NCBI GenBank assembly: GCA_024138025.1
Contig: JAMXBD010000972.1
Coordinates: 434,001 to 498,000 of the forward strand
Direction: 5' to 3'
Origin: Combretum micranthum
Taxonomy: Eukaryota; Streptophyta; Magnoliopsida; Myrtales; Combretaceae
Length of the DNA: 64,000 nucleotides
Numbering within the stretch: position 1 is the stretch's first letter; every line of letters begins with the position of its first letter. Under the pieces are notes generated by a model. That model ran no database searches. It was not told the origin of the DNA and saw only the letters and a list, made by a program, of their open reading frames with translations. Position numbers and translations under genes: made by a program. Shown here in pieces: positions 36,979-47,999 of this stretch.

Positions 36979-37440
36979 CTAGGTAACAGCCCTTTTTGCT
37001 TCCATGATATCATTCTCATTTGATGGAGCATTGTCCATGTCCATGGTTGAGTCCGCTTCTTGCCTCCTTCGAGCCTGTTGTTCTTTTAAATAGTGGATGA
37101 TTCTTACTTCTTCACTGTTCCAGGGCTCATTGACTCCGACAGTGGTCTGGTTTCCTACTTCTTGTTCTGGTCCTCCTTCATGGTCTTCATCCAGATCTTC
37201 ATCAGAATCTTCACTTGCTTCTTGCATCGGCTCCTCTCTTATTACCGTTCCATCCCTGCGTAAATGTAGGGCTTCATTCCTTCTTAGCTGGATTCTGTTA
37301 AAGGCAGGTGGCTCAGTGGACACTTCGGTCGGTGGCCACATAACTTCTTGGTAAACCTCATGCCAGTGGAAAACTTCGTTGAGATCAGCTTTCATCCATT
37401 CGAGGTGGTCCATTAAATTGTCATGTGCATATACGTACAT
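36979..37440 (-). CDS. Extra acidic ORF upstream of gag in Gypsy-1, unknown function
   Basis: A 153-residue minus-strand ORF lies between the PBS and gag, where chromoviruses usually have only leader. The N-terminal part is rich in aromatic and charged residues (MYVYAHDNLMDHLEWMKADL, EVFHWHEVYQEVMWPP). The middle holds an acidic run (ASEDSDEDLDEDHEGG), and the C-terminal part a charged helix (LKEQQARRRQEADS). The frame stays open although gag and pol of the same element are full of stops. Upstream, 37450-37800 shows protein-like stretches in shifted frames (LENYRLRLRVLCEEF, PMTVREMFLIWKRGM), so the original protein was probably longer. I recognise no domain. Confidence 0.55.
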   Translation of the reverse strand: MYVYAHDNLMDHLEWMKADLNEVFHWHEVYQEVMWPPTEVSTEPPAFNRIQLRRNEALHLRRDGTVIREEPMQEASEDSDEDLDEDHEGGPEQEVGNQTTVGVNEPWNSEEVRIIHYLKEQQARRRQEADSTMDMDNAPSNENDIMEAKRAVT

Positions 37441-37449
37441 TGGTCCAAT

Positions 37450-37800
37450 TTGTGTTTAAGTTCGGAAATAGGGTGAAGTTCGACCTCCATCTTCTCTAAG
37501 GACGAACATTGCTTCCCTCAGCATCGGTCGATTTTCGGCGATGGCAGCGATTCATTCCACAGCATATATCGGTCATTTTCTTTCCTATAGGGCAGTTGTG
37601 GATAGTCTTTAGTACTCCTTTCCACTCTCTTTGCATCATTCCTCTTTTCCAGATCAGGAACATTTCTCGGACAGTCATAGGTTATCCGGCTAAAGCAAAT
37701 TCTTCGCATAATACTCTAAGTCTTAGTCGATAATTTTCCAAGTTTTCAAAAGGTCCCTTTCGGAAGTTCTTAGCCTGCAGATGGGCTTCATCTATGGTAA
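37450..37800 (-). pseudogene. Probable N-terminal part of the extra Gypsy-1 ORF, frameshifted
   Basis: Minus-strand frames here read as protein: FRKGPFENLENYRLRLRVL, a stop, then VREMFLIWKRGMMQREWKGV, and in another frame a stretch that leads into LREAMFVLREDGG just before the ATG at 37440. Frame changes and one stop prevent translation as one unit. The stretch is not similar to gag that I can see. Confidence 0.4.
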
Positions 37801-37930
37801 TCAATGCAAAAAAGAGAGAGAAGTCAAAAAGCTTATTCTACTAATTCTATCTCATCTAAGTCTTTCTTATTTCTATTCTAGTTTATTTCTTCTTAAGTCC
37901 AATTCTATAATCATGATTCTTAGGTTCTTA

Positions 37931-37948
37931 ACCATGCTCTGATACAAA
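37931..37948 (-). promoter_or_regulatory. Gypsy-1 primer-binding site (tRNA-Met)
   Basis: On the minus strand TGTATCAGAGCATGGT lies about 10 bp after the end of the 5' LTR and differs slightly from the canonical TGGTATCAGAGC motif. Confidence 0.8.
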
Positions 37949-40226
37949 CTTAAACTGTCACGACCCAAGGGGTACCCTAAACGTAAAAGTCCGCCACACT
38001 CAATATTAAAACTTAAGTATGGCACCCTTAGTCATTCCTAGAAACTTTGACATTAAGTGTAAGGCGTGCTCTCACAAATTTAGAGGACCATACATGGAAT
38101 TATGAAGCTTAAGAAGATATAATAACAAATTAAGAAAAGAGAATTCATAATATTCATTTGTTCATATCAATAATCTTACAAAACTTAGGGGCATTCTCCA
38201 GTCACAAGTCTATTACAAGAATACTTCTTCAGCTGATCCATCACTAAGCTACATCTAGAGATTCCTTAACCAAAAGGAAAATACCTGGCTGCAGGGTCCA
38301 CATGGCCTCAACCACAAATAGGTGAACTACAAAAGATATCTGTAAGGGTATAAGCTAATAGGCTTAGCGAGAAACTATTTCGATAAATGACTTCTTGAAA
38401 CGAAATTCAAACAAGTTATTTAAGCAAACAAATGAGATGCAACATACACGTGGGCAAACAAGGCATATAGTTTTCCAGGAACTACATGTTGAATGGATTT
38501 ACACCCTCCATTCAGGGTTTGGTGATACGTAACCTCAAAATAAGTAGTTTTAGAAAAGGATTTACGCTTTCGATCAATATCGCTAAGCATATTAAGTCTA
38601 CTTGAATTGAGCCTTGCTTTCGGACTTTCCGCCAAGCATTTTCTTCATGTCGCCAAGCAATCGCTTTCGGTCACTCCGCTAAGTGTTGCTTTCGACCTGA
38701 GCTACAATCTTTCTCACCTAAGGATAATAACCCAATGCAATGTGACTCACTTCATGGTATGCATGAATCAATTTATTTATGATATCATAGCATCATTATT
38801 ATCAAATTTAAGGTGAACATAGAATCTCATACAAATCAAGTGTTATACTAAAACAAACATTAAATCAATTCCGGCCTCGATATTCTCAGGATCTTCTGCA
38901 CAAATTATCTTACATACATAACCATTTGTCTTTTCTTAATTCTAATGCGACTAGATTACAAGCACAATCAAGTAAAGCATTTTAAGGAAATAAACTCACG
39001 ATGTCATGTTGACAATTCTCTAAACGGATGAGTCGTTTCACACAATCCACTTAGTCGAAATAGTCATCGGGGTATAGGTATCCTTCCTTGGAATCACCTA
39101 GTCAAAGAAAATACCCAAATTGAGTATTTCTTGATGATTTTCTTGAATTTTGACAAAACAATGTCATAAGAACGTTAAAGTTCTTATAAAAGGGAATTCC
39201 AATTTAAAATAACCACAACTTGGTCATTTTAACTTGGAATCGCGCATATAATATATCGATTTCTACCTACTCGAAAAGATCTACCCATTTCTAAAACTAT
39301 TTTTTATCAAACTAGATCATATAGGCTCCGAAACAGTGGTGATCAAATTCACCTCGAATTTTTCTCACCCAAAAACAATTTGTTTCAATCATTCAAAGTT
39401 CGTTTGATAAATACTTAGTTATCTATATAGTTGAAAAATTCTCTTTTTATAGCTACTTAGCTCATATTTTATTCATGCTCAAGTGTTTGTTGTTCAATCA
39501 TGTTTCTTGAGTAAAACAATGTTAATTAAGAGTTTAGAAAACTATAGTTTATAAGAAATCCATTTTGTAAACCTTTAAAATGAATATTTTGATTCTTTTT
39601 GTTTTCAAAGAATTACTTTATGTTTGACTTATTATTTTTCCTAGATGACCTTTTTCGAAAAGTAATTTTCTTCTTTTCTAAATTCTCTACATTAGTGCTA
39701 CTTTTCCTATTTATTTTCTATAGAATTTTTCTTTGACCATTTGTTTGAAAAGATCTTAATTTAAAAATTCTCATTCCTTTCTCATAAGCTTTCCTTTATA
39801 TTATGTTTTTAGAGAAATCATTTTTGTATCAAAAAACATTTTCTTTTTGAAAAACAAAGTGATATAGAAATGATTTAAAAAATTTTTCAAAACAAAAGTA
39901 GCTTCTAAAATTGTAGTGAGTTCTTTTTATAACTTGGAAAGGAATGACTCTATTTTTGTTAAACCATAAATTTATATTTCATATAAATTTATTCTAAGTG
40001 ATAAAATCTCATTTTTTTCAAATTTTTAGAGCTTGGAAGAATTTGGACCACAATCTTAATAGCATGATTTATGAGAAATAATAGCAAGCAAAAATAACAT
40101 AAATAATAAGTAAATTCAAGTATTGAGAGTCTTAGCTTCTTCAAGGCTCTCGGGACTAAGAAGTAGACTAGTCCCAAAAGAAAGAAATAAAATAAAAAAA
40201 TTGTTTTGACTTGATTAGGACAAATC

Positions 40227-40247
40227 TAAGACTAGAGACTAGTCTTA
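40227..40247. repeat. Conserved LTR palindrome, copy 2
   Basis: TAAGACTAG-AGA-CTAGTCTTA, a perfect 9-bp stem with a 3-base loop. Confidence 0.75.
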
Positions 40248-40730
40248 AAACAACAAGAAATAAATAAATTGCAATGGAAGAAATAAATAAATTACTTTGC
40301 ATGAAAATAAATAAATTGCAAGTGAGCTTATTTGCTCTAAAATATATATATATAATAATATAATACTTAGTTATAATAACAATAATATGAACAAAGTAAA
40401 ATAATATAAACATAAATGCATTTCCATGAACAAGAACAATACATGAACATAGTATAGCTTCCATAACATTTAGTTTTTAGAAACTCACTCCATGGTCATG
40501 TAAAGTTACATGACATGAGAAAAAGAAAATATAAAGAAAAGTTTACCTAAAGGAGGTTTTTGAAATATTATGTGGTTATAGGTTTCGTGTAGGTAGAAGG
40601 TAGTTTGAGATTATTTTGAGAGAGTTTTGAGAGAGTATTTGGAGAGAGTATTGAGAGGAAAATTTGAGAGAGTTTTTGTAGAGAAATTTATGAATAGTAA
40701 TTGTGTGAAAGAAGTAAAAGAGGAGGGGGT

Positions 40731-40738
40731 ATTTATAG
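40731..40738 (-). promoter_or_regulatory. TATA box in Gypsy-1 5' LTR
   Basis: CTATAAAT on the minus strand followed by ACCCCCTCC, matching the other LTR copies. Confidence 0.6.
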
Positions 40739-41046
40739 GAAAATATGGATTGATTTTTGAGTGATTTAAATAAAAGAAAATTGAAACAAATTGAGAGAGA
40801 GAGAGATGGGAGGGGCACTAGCCATAGTGTAGGAGATGGAGAGGAGAGATTTTATTTTGTATTTTTGTTGATTTAATGAAGTAATAAGTAAGGTAGATGT
40901 GAAATAAAGTTATGGGAAAGGTAAAAAGTAAATGTTATAGATTATGGTGTTGTAAGAGTTGTAAGAGTAGGTGTTAAAAAAAGTAGAGAAAAGAATAGTG
41001 TAGAATAGTAATGAATAGTGTAATGTATAGTAGATATGACTAATAA

Positions 41047-41133
41047 GGTACCGGTAGTAAGAAATTATGTGTATAATTGCCATATATGTTATTTTTACTT
41101 ACCGAAAAATTGTAAAACTGATATTTTTGAAAA
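41047..41133. promoter_or_regulatory. Conserved LTR block with TACCGGTA, copy 2
   Basis: Same block as 32187-32274, nearly identical. Confidence 0.5.
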
Positions 41134-43699
41134 CCTTATATTTTACGAGTCTAACGGTATATTCAAAATATTTTTACTATTCCAAGCCCTGTGACACGTT
41201 TTTCAAGAACTGTATCCGTTCGGGTTCAAGAAGATTCGCGGTTTTACTAATCTGATCTTTTTAAGCTTCCTTAGGTAATTACGAACTATTCTACATACTA
41301 AACTCTTACTTACTTTCTCGGGATTGCTTATTCGGGATTGCCGGACTTAAACCATTACGTCTAACTAGGGTTTTGTTGACTTTTTGGGTTTTTGGTTGAC
41401 TTCCAGATTAGGGTTTAAGCTAAATCGATTCCAAAATTTTAGGGGTTTACAAGTTTACCCCTTCAAACCAATGATAATCTTACAAATTAGTTTGGACTGA
41501 GAATTTTTTTAACTAAATTGTTAAAGAAAAAAAAAACCATATTTTTGGGTTTGTTTTGGTTTGGTTATGGATATTCGGTTGGTTTTTTGCCCACTCTTAC
41601 CACCTGGACCCTGCTTAATCAGGTAGGCTCTGATATAGAAATTTCGGAACCTGCTCCTACAAGGTAAAGTACAGGTATGAGATCTCTATACCCTGTACCT
41701 ACCTTAGACTCTATACTCTACTATATATAGGGTACATGTTACAAGGTAAACCCTATAAAAATTGTATAAAATAATATTAATAATAAGATGATTCCATTTT
41801 ATTTTTTTAACATCAATATTATTTAAGGTAGTGACATTTCTTTTTATTAATATTCATTTTCTTTTTTACTTGTGATAATTACTCGACTTTGTTGCCTTAT
41901 TCCATATTCCATAATTTTTTTTTCAAATATTTTTCTTCATATTGTAAAGATAATTTCCATTGATGGAGACATATTAAATATTAATAAGCTGCATTATGAA
42001 TACTGAAAACATGAATGTTTTAATGTTTTACATTTTAGATATTAATTGTAGAGACATGTTGCGATATAAAAGTGTCATTCATTTTTTAGGCTAGTTAATA
42101 AAGAAGTATCTAAATGCTATAATATTTTACATTATAATATATATTTTCCTTTTATATTATCTTTTCTTCTACCACATAAACAAATTCTAAATATCACATA
42201 ATTTACCATATTGAGAAATTACTTTTTAATTTCTTTCCACATGCCATGAATAATTTTTCTATAGTAAATATTTGAAAATAAGGTGATTTTTAATGTTACA
42301 TAACACTATATATATTACAAAAACCTTAAAAAATTTAAAAAAATTACAAGTTTTATAGAGTATTATGTATCATATAGGTTTTATAGCATACAGAATATAA
42401 TATTGGTACAAAGTGATACAAGATAGGCTTTGGTTACAAGATTTGCTATCTTATGTCTAAGGGGATAGGCTATAGGCAAAGTTTCATATTCCATCTATCT
42501 TGTACCCATCATTCCTAATGTTTGTTCAATCTTCTGGTACGATAGAAGAAATTTATTAGTGTTAGGCCATATTAGGATAGGGAACACAGCCGCAATTGCT
42601 GATGGTGCTACTCGTTTGCAATTCAGGCTGCTTCGAATAATTGGCGGTAGATTTTCTCATGAAGACAAAAATCTCTCACACATTTGCGGTATCTCATGAA
42701 TAAAGAAAGATTTGTTAAGTATGTTGTACTATTAATATATATATATATATATATATTAGTGCGCTACACGTGCGCGGAAATTAATATAATATGATTATTC
42801 TAACCGTGTCTAATGTATAACTATAAAATGTTCTAATTAAACATTTCAAGACCAAAAATCTTAAGAAAAGAAAAACGAAAATTGAAAAACCCGAACTTGT
42901 ATCAACAATTACTTATCTAGATAATGTATTTTCTACTGTTTTTGTACGGCGGTAACATTGAAATTTCTTATGAAATTGAGGAACAAACAAATAAAACGAA
43001 ATGGAAAATCAAATTATAATATCATCAGTAGTTGAAGAAAAATCAACACTAATTTGTCCATGAAATGAATTTTTTTTATTATAATATACACCCTTCATTT
43101 TGTTAATAGGTTATTGTCTTACTTTTATTCTATGTCGACAATGGTTTTATTTTTTTTTTTAAAGAAGGATTAAATGCTAATGACAAATAACTAATGTTAT
43201 ACATTGAAAATCAAATGCTGCTCCTGGAAAAAAAATAATTAAGCCAATTGATTTATTTAATCTCATTGTTATGATAATTACAAATTAATTATTACATAAA
43301 GAATTATTAGGAAGACATTAATCAATAGAGTAAATTTTTATTCGAGGTAGACTGTATGTTTCCTTTTTCTTTTTTTAACTTTGTTTTGCGATTTGCATTT
43401 TTTTCCTTTAGACTTTTTCTCCTCATATGTCTACATTCCACACTATTACATAAGTCAAATAGACATAAATATAACACTGATTTTTGGATGGATTTTTAAC
43501 ATCACTTAAAGCATATATTGCAACGCACTTATAATCATGAAAAAAAAAATTCAAAAGATGAGATTCTGATTTATAGAAAGTGAAATATATGGATTTTAAT
43601 AAGCAAATTTTGGATTGAGGTGAAACAAGGAAAGCTTTACTATTTTTGTTTTTCTTCTTTTTAATATATAGACAAACAGACGATGTACCTGCGATGTGT

Positions 43700-44569
43700 T
43701 GTTAGGGAAAAAGATCCAATCTTTTTCCTCTTGCCAAAAGGCGAAAACATGCAATAAAGAAAATTGCATAAAGTAAATGACAAACACCATGATATAACGT
43801 GGAAAACCGAAAACGGGAAAAATCACGGACCAGCAGCGCACAAATTCATTCACTAAAACAATATAATAGGATTACAGATTATTGTTCATCACTAGATCTC
43901 TCTAGTGGATGACCGTTTCATCATCTTCAGCTGGTGGAATTACAAACAGAGACAAGATCTATTCATCTAGAGTTTCTCTCTCTAGGATTCCCTCTCTTTC
44001 TCTTTCTATGTCTATCCTATCTAGACTTGAGAAGAGACACCTATTTTGTTCTCCTGTTTCTTCTCTTCATCACCGCTTTAGGTGGAACACCTTTCATCAC
44101 CGTTGACTGGTGGTACACCGAAACAAGGATCAACATCTTGTCCCTCTACACATCCCACGGTGTGTCTCTACACCTCCCCGGTGTATATAATCCACACGCC
44201 TCACGACGTGTTTCTATACCTCCTTGGTGTATATAATTCACACGCCATACGACATGTCTCTACATCTCCCTAGTATATATCTAAACTAAAAGACAAAATA
44301 AAGAGAATTTATAAGAAAAACAAGGAATGCTCACATTTAATGTTAGCCGCATTTATTCCATTTGACCAGCATTAATTTCTCGCATTTATCTCTTCCATGT
44401 CTTCTCATTTTCCCATATATATCGATCTAAATATATCACATATATTTATGATTTCCATTTTCAGTATCTTTTAAATATATACAATACATATTTAGGATTT
44501 ATTGGTTATAGACCCATATGAGTTGGATCTATAACCCCAATATATGTGTGCAAATGAAATAACCCAACA
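43700..44569. repeat. Copia-type solo LTR inside the candidate Helitron
   Basis: Starts TGTTAGGG and ends CCCAACA, the paired ends typical of copia LTRs. It includes ATATAACGTGGAAAACC and GGGAAAAATCACGG words often seen in plant copia LTRs, and a CT-rich stretch. No internal region or partner LTR adjoins it. The flanking 5 bp (TGTGT and TACAT) do not match, so the duplication has decayed or the limits are off by a few bases. Short direct repeats (CACACG...GACGTGTTTCT / GACATGTCTCT) occur at 44150-44260. Confidence 0.55.
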
Positions 44570-44771
44570 TACATAAATTAAATGGATATATTGTTCTGAC
44601 ATGTTGGAAGATGATAACCTTAATTAGACCTATAAATTAGGATATTAATTACAAATCATAATTACAATTGTATTTTCCACAGATAACTTTTCCATGTTGG
44701 GTAACTGTCATGCATAATTATGGTTTAGATGTTTAGATCAGTATATAAAGATACATGCTTAAGCTAGAAAA

Positions 44772-45150
44772 GGAAAATACTATATATATTCGATCCATAT
44801 ATAATTCTATTCAAACCTTATTTAATTTCATGATTTTAGGGATACCAAAAATAGGAAAAGACTATGTCTATTCAATCCATATTTAATTCTATATAAATCC
44901 TATTTAATTTCATAATTTCAGGAATACCAAAAATAATTTACGTGGAAAAAACTATCCTATTTAATTCTATTCAAACCCTATTTAATTTCATGATTTCAAG
45001 TATACCAAAAATATTTTATGCTCATATGCTAAAAAAGGAAAAGACTATGTATATTCAACCCTTATTTAATTATATTAAAACTCTATTTAATTTCCATGAT
45101 TTCAGGGATATGAAAAATATTTTATGCCCATATACTAAAAACATTATACT
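44772..45150. repeat. AT-rich tandem repeat, four units of about 82-115 bp
   Basis: Units start near 44772, 44854, 44943 and 45036, each beginning GGAAAA...ACTAT. They share TATTTAATTTCATGATTTCA and a GATACCAAAAATA end. The array lies near the 5' end of the candidate Helitron; subterminal arrays are common in such elements. Confidence 0.75.
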
Positions 45151-45442
45151 AAAATCATTTACACTAAAAATATTTACTCTAAAGAAACAAAATGGGGTGG
45201 TTTTGCTTTAATAGTATAGATGATCAAATATAAAAATAAAAAAAAAAAAAAAAAGAAAAAATAACACATGAAGGAGCAGAATTTGGAAAAACATTCCATT
45301 CAATCTTCTCCGAAAAAGGAAATACGTAAACCATGCATCCTTGTCATATTTTTTAGGAGGCATGTGCTGGATTCGGTCCAACTTTTGGTTTTCAACATCC
45401 ATGGAAGAGTTCTCGTTCAAATATGAGTATGGCATGTCTTTT

Positions 45443-46185
45443 TATATGGGCTAGAGTTTGGTCTATAATAATGAGAGGTGGGCTTCGTGTCAAAATATCC
45501 TAAGGAAGTTTGAATTGAATACTTCTTTCATTATACGGTCATCTAATTTTTTCTCAATGTGAGACTTTTCTTTCCCACTTTCATCATCTTCTTCTTCTTC
45601 TTCTTTTTCTTTGCATTTTCAACACTCCTCAAGTCCAACTGGGTTGGCCTATTTATGATTTGCATTTAATTTATGAGCTGGCTTGTACTTCAAGTAGAGC
45701 CTTAGAGACCATAGATCTTCCTCTACATTTTTGCCTAGGCTTGTGCTTCTCTTGAATCTCAAAGGGGCCTTAAGTCGCTCTGTCATCATGTGTCTAGGTT
45801 TGGCTTAGCCAAGTTGCCAACCTATAGAGCCTGCTTGTGGCTTCTTCTTCTTAATTGTGTGGACTTAGACCTCTTTTGCATCATGGGCCACCAGGATCCT
45901 CATGGGTTGTGAGGCTATATAGCTACACTATTGGGAATTATTTTAGCATGATTTTTCCCAGTCCAAGTCTTCAAATATCATGGGAGAGTATGGTCTTCAA
46001 AGAAATTTTGAGGCATGATTTTATATATATGCTAGAGAATGGGCCTAAATAATTAAGAGAACTTTTTTGTCAAAATTCCCTAAGGCAATTTGATTTAAAT
46101 GTCTTTTTCATTATCTGAACATCTATTTTTTTTCTCAACCATCTAATGTGGGACTTTTCTTTCTCACTTTCTTCTTTCTCTTCTT
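45443..46185. repeat. Pair of 170-bp direct repeats, possibly TRIM-like
   Basis: 45443-45610 and 46019-46185 share the order TATATGGGCTAGAG / TATATGCTAGAGAATGGG, then TCAAAATATCCTAAGG / TCAAAATTCCCTAAGG, then TTTTTTCTCAATGTGAGACT / TTTTTTCTCAACC..GTGGGACT. The AATGTGGGACTTT word recalls LTR ends of some plant retroelements. No PBS or PPT could be placed in the 410 bp between them, so a TRIM is only a suggestion. A (TTC)n run lies near 45588. Confidence 0.5.
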
Positions 46186-47999
46186 TACATTTCATATAAA
46201 ATATTTGAAAAGATGGTATTTTTATCTGGACGAGAGTGAAGTAGTAGCAAAATAATTTATAGGCTCTAAGGTTAGAGGGAGACAATAAAAGGATAAAAAG
46301 AAACACTCATGGAAACCAAATAAATAAGAAGAGAGAATAAAGGTTTAGAATTTTATTATTAAATCTTTACCAGATAAGAAAATAATTTACCTTTAATGGT
46401 TATTAGAGAAAAATGGTAAAAGCATACCAAATGCCACTTTTGGACATTTCATTTTAAAAAATTTTAAAAATGTCAACCCTTAACTTATTGGTTCAATTAA
46501 AAGTAAAAAAAAAAAGAATAACATTAATGCAATGGTGTTAAAAATATATATGAGGATTAATGGAATTCTTTCTCAAGGGATTTGATTTCTTAAGTTTATG
46601 ACGAACGGCAAAAAAAAAAAAAAAAAGGTTTATGAGGATAGATCAAGTAAATGAAATGTATTATAAAGCACAATCCTTCCATTTTCCTTTTTCATAATTT
46701 TTTCTTCCATAAGAAATATTGTAGAAGTAAATAATAAAATGAAATAAGAAATTGACCATTGTGGCATATATCTCTTTGAATAATTTAGATTGATTACTAA
46801 GAATCAAATGCTTTACCCAACAGTATTTCTTCATTTTCATTACAAAGCTTAACAAATAATATAAATCACACAGTGAAAGAAAAGAAAACAATTTATTGTA
46901 GATAGAAAAGAAAAAAAAATCAGATTTTCAAATATAATTTTTAATGATGGCCATTTGGTTGTAATGTTAAATCATCAAATAAGATTTAAAAAAAAAAAGA
47001 CAAAAACACATAAATCATAAAATAAGGTAAATAGGAATATCACACTAACCTAAATAATAAAAGGAAGTACTAACAACCGTTCATTTAATATGAATAGTAA
47101 TTTATTTTCTCCTTGTTATAAGTAAAGCTATTATTACGATATTCACTTGAAAGGAATTACAATTTATAATGAATTTTCATTACATAAAATAATGAATAAG
47201 AATTTATGTCCCTACACCCATGAATTGTCATTCAATAGTTTATTTTCCAACTTTTCCATAAATACCCCCATCTTAATAATATTATATATACAATTATCAT
47301 CTCTCTCTAATAAAAACAATTGGCATTATAGATATTTTATGTTTTACTCCAAATGAACATTACAATAGTTGTTACAACTCCATTAAATTCACTTTGAATT
47401 GAAATTCAATTCTCCTCTTATTCAATACAATGAAGTGAACGAGCCATCAATGTCAACTCGTTTTAAAGTTTTCTTTGTTATTATAAAGATGGCACAGTGG
47501 GTAAATTAAGGTTTATCATAATCTGTTGAATCGCGCATGATTGTTGTAGAGCGATCTTCAAAAGCCTAATGATTCTAAGAATATTTAAGCTAATAGCATT
47601 AAAAAATCGAAACTCCATGCAAAAATTTAAAAATTTGGGAAAAGGAGTAGTGTCGACTATAAAATTTTACTAAAAATATGATATGTGTTTATCCATTTGC
47701 CTTAGGGCATACAATATAAGTAGATTTAAAGTTGCTAAAAATAGAAACCTACAAAACTACCAAAAATAGAAAATCCCTAAAATTTTAGGACAAAAAGTAC
47801 ATGAAAAGATAAAACTAATGCCACAGATGGTATTAAAAATAGATGTGCTTATGAAGAGTTATATTAAAATTAAAACCTGCGAAAAATATATAAAAAAATA
47901 GTCATTTGAGGCCCCAAACAAAGGAATTTGGCCAAAATCCAACATAGCTTACCGCCAACGGTTACTTCATTGAGTTAGCTCATTTCCTTCAACAGAAAA
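46186..47999. other. AT-rich spacer, no gene seen
   Basis: Low-complexity frames only; poly(A) runs near 46608 and 46990. Confidence 0.5.

Larger units (their letters stand above)
29109..41451 (-). mobile_element. Gypsy-1: near-complete Ty3/gypsy chromovirus, Tekay/Del-like
   Basis: A 12343-bp element with two LTRs (3483 and 3496 bp) that both start TG and end CA, flanked by GGTTT (29104-29108) and AGTTT (41452-41456), a 5-bp duplication with one mismatch. Read on the minus strand, the order is 5' LTR (right), PBS, extra ORF, gag, protease, RT, integrase, chromodomain-like tail, purine tract, 3' LTR (left). RT before integrase and the C-terminal chromodomain block place it among chromoviruses. 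All coding parts except the extra ORF have stops or frameshifts, and the LTRs differ mostly by C-T and G-A changes. Confidence 0.9.
37956..41451 (-). repeat. Gypsy-1 5' LTR
   Basis: Begins TGTCACGACCC and ends GGGTTTACA on the + strand. It matches 29109-32591 end to end. As the upstream LTR in the element's own sense, it would drive transcription leftwards. Confidence 0.93.
28325..41599. mobile_element. Inner hAT-like element, split by Gypsy-1
   Basis: The left end TAGAGGTGGGCA and the complement of the right end TAAGAGTGGGCA match at 9 of 12 positions. They are flanked by CCACCAAG (28317-28324) and CCACCTGG (41600-41607), an 8-bp duplication with 6 matches, the size hAT elements make. Both ends continue into GGTTTGGT-type words typical of such plant elements. 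Leaving out Gypsy-1, the element is about 930 bp (28325-29108 plus 41452-41599) and noncoding. Confidence 0.5.
28282..42517. mobile_element. Outer hAT-like nonautonomous element, split by insertions
   Basis: The left end TAGGGTTGAGCAGGTA (28282) and the complement of the right end TAGGAATGATGGGTAC (42517) can be aligned as related inverted repeats of the hAT MITE type. Without the inner insertions the element would be about 950 bp. Target duplications are only weakly similar. It has no coding content of its own. Confidence 0.35.
42756..45220 (-). mobile_element. Candidate nonautonomous Helitron
   Basis: On the minus strand the unit starts TCTATACTATTAAAGC, a common plant Helitron 5' end, preceded by A. 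It ends CACTAA followed by T, with a GC-rich self-complementary word (GCGC-ACGTGTA-GCGC) just before the CTAA. Insertion between A and T without duplication is the Helitron rule. It holds no Rep/helicase. Excluding the copia-type LTR inside, it is about 1.6 kb. The 3' hairpin is short and closer to the end than usual, so certainty is limited. Confidence 0.42.

Noticed and set aside
43909..44273. Three overlapping Ser/Thr/His-rich + strand frames.
   Set aside because: They lie in a copia-type LTR with short internal repeats and have no domain or codon pattern.
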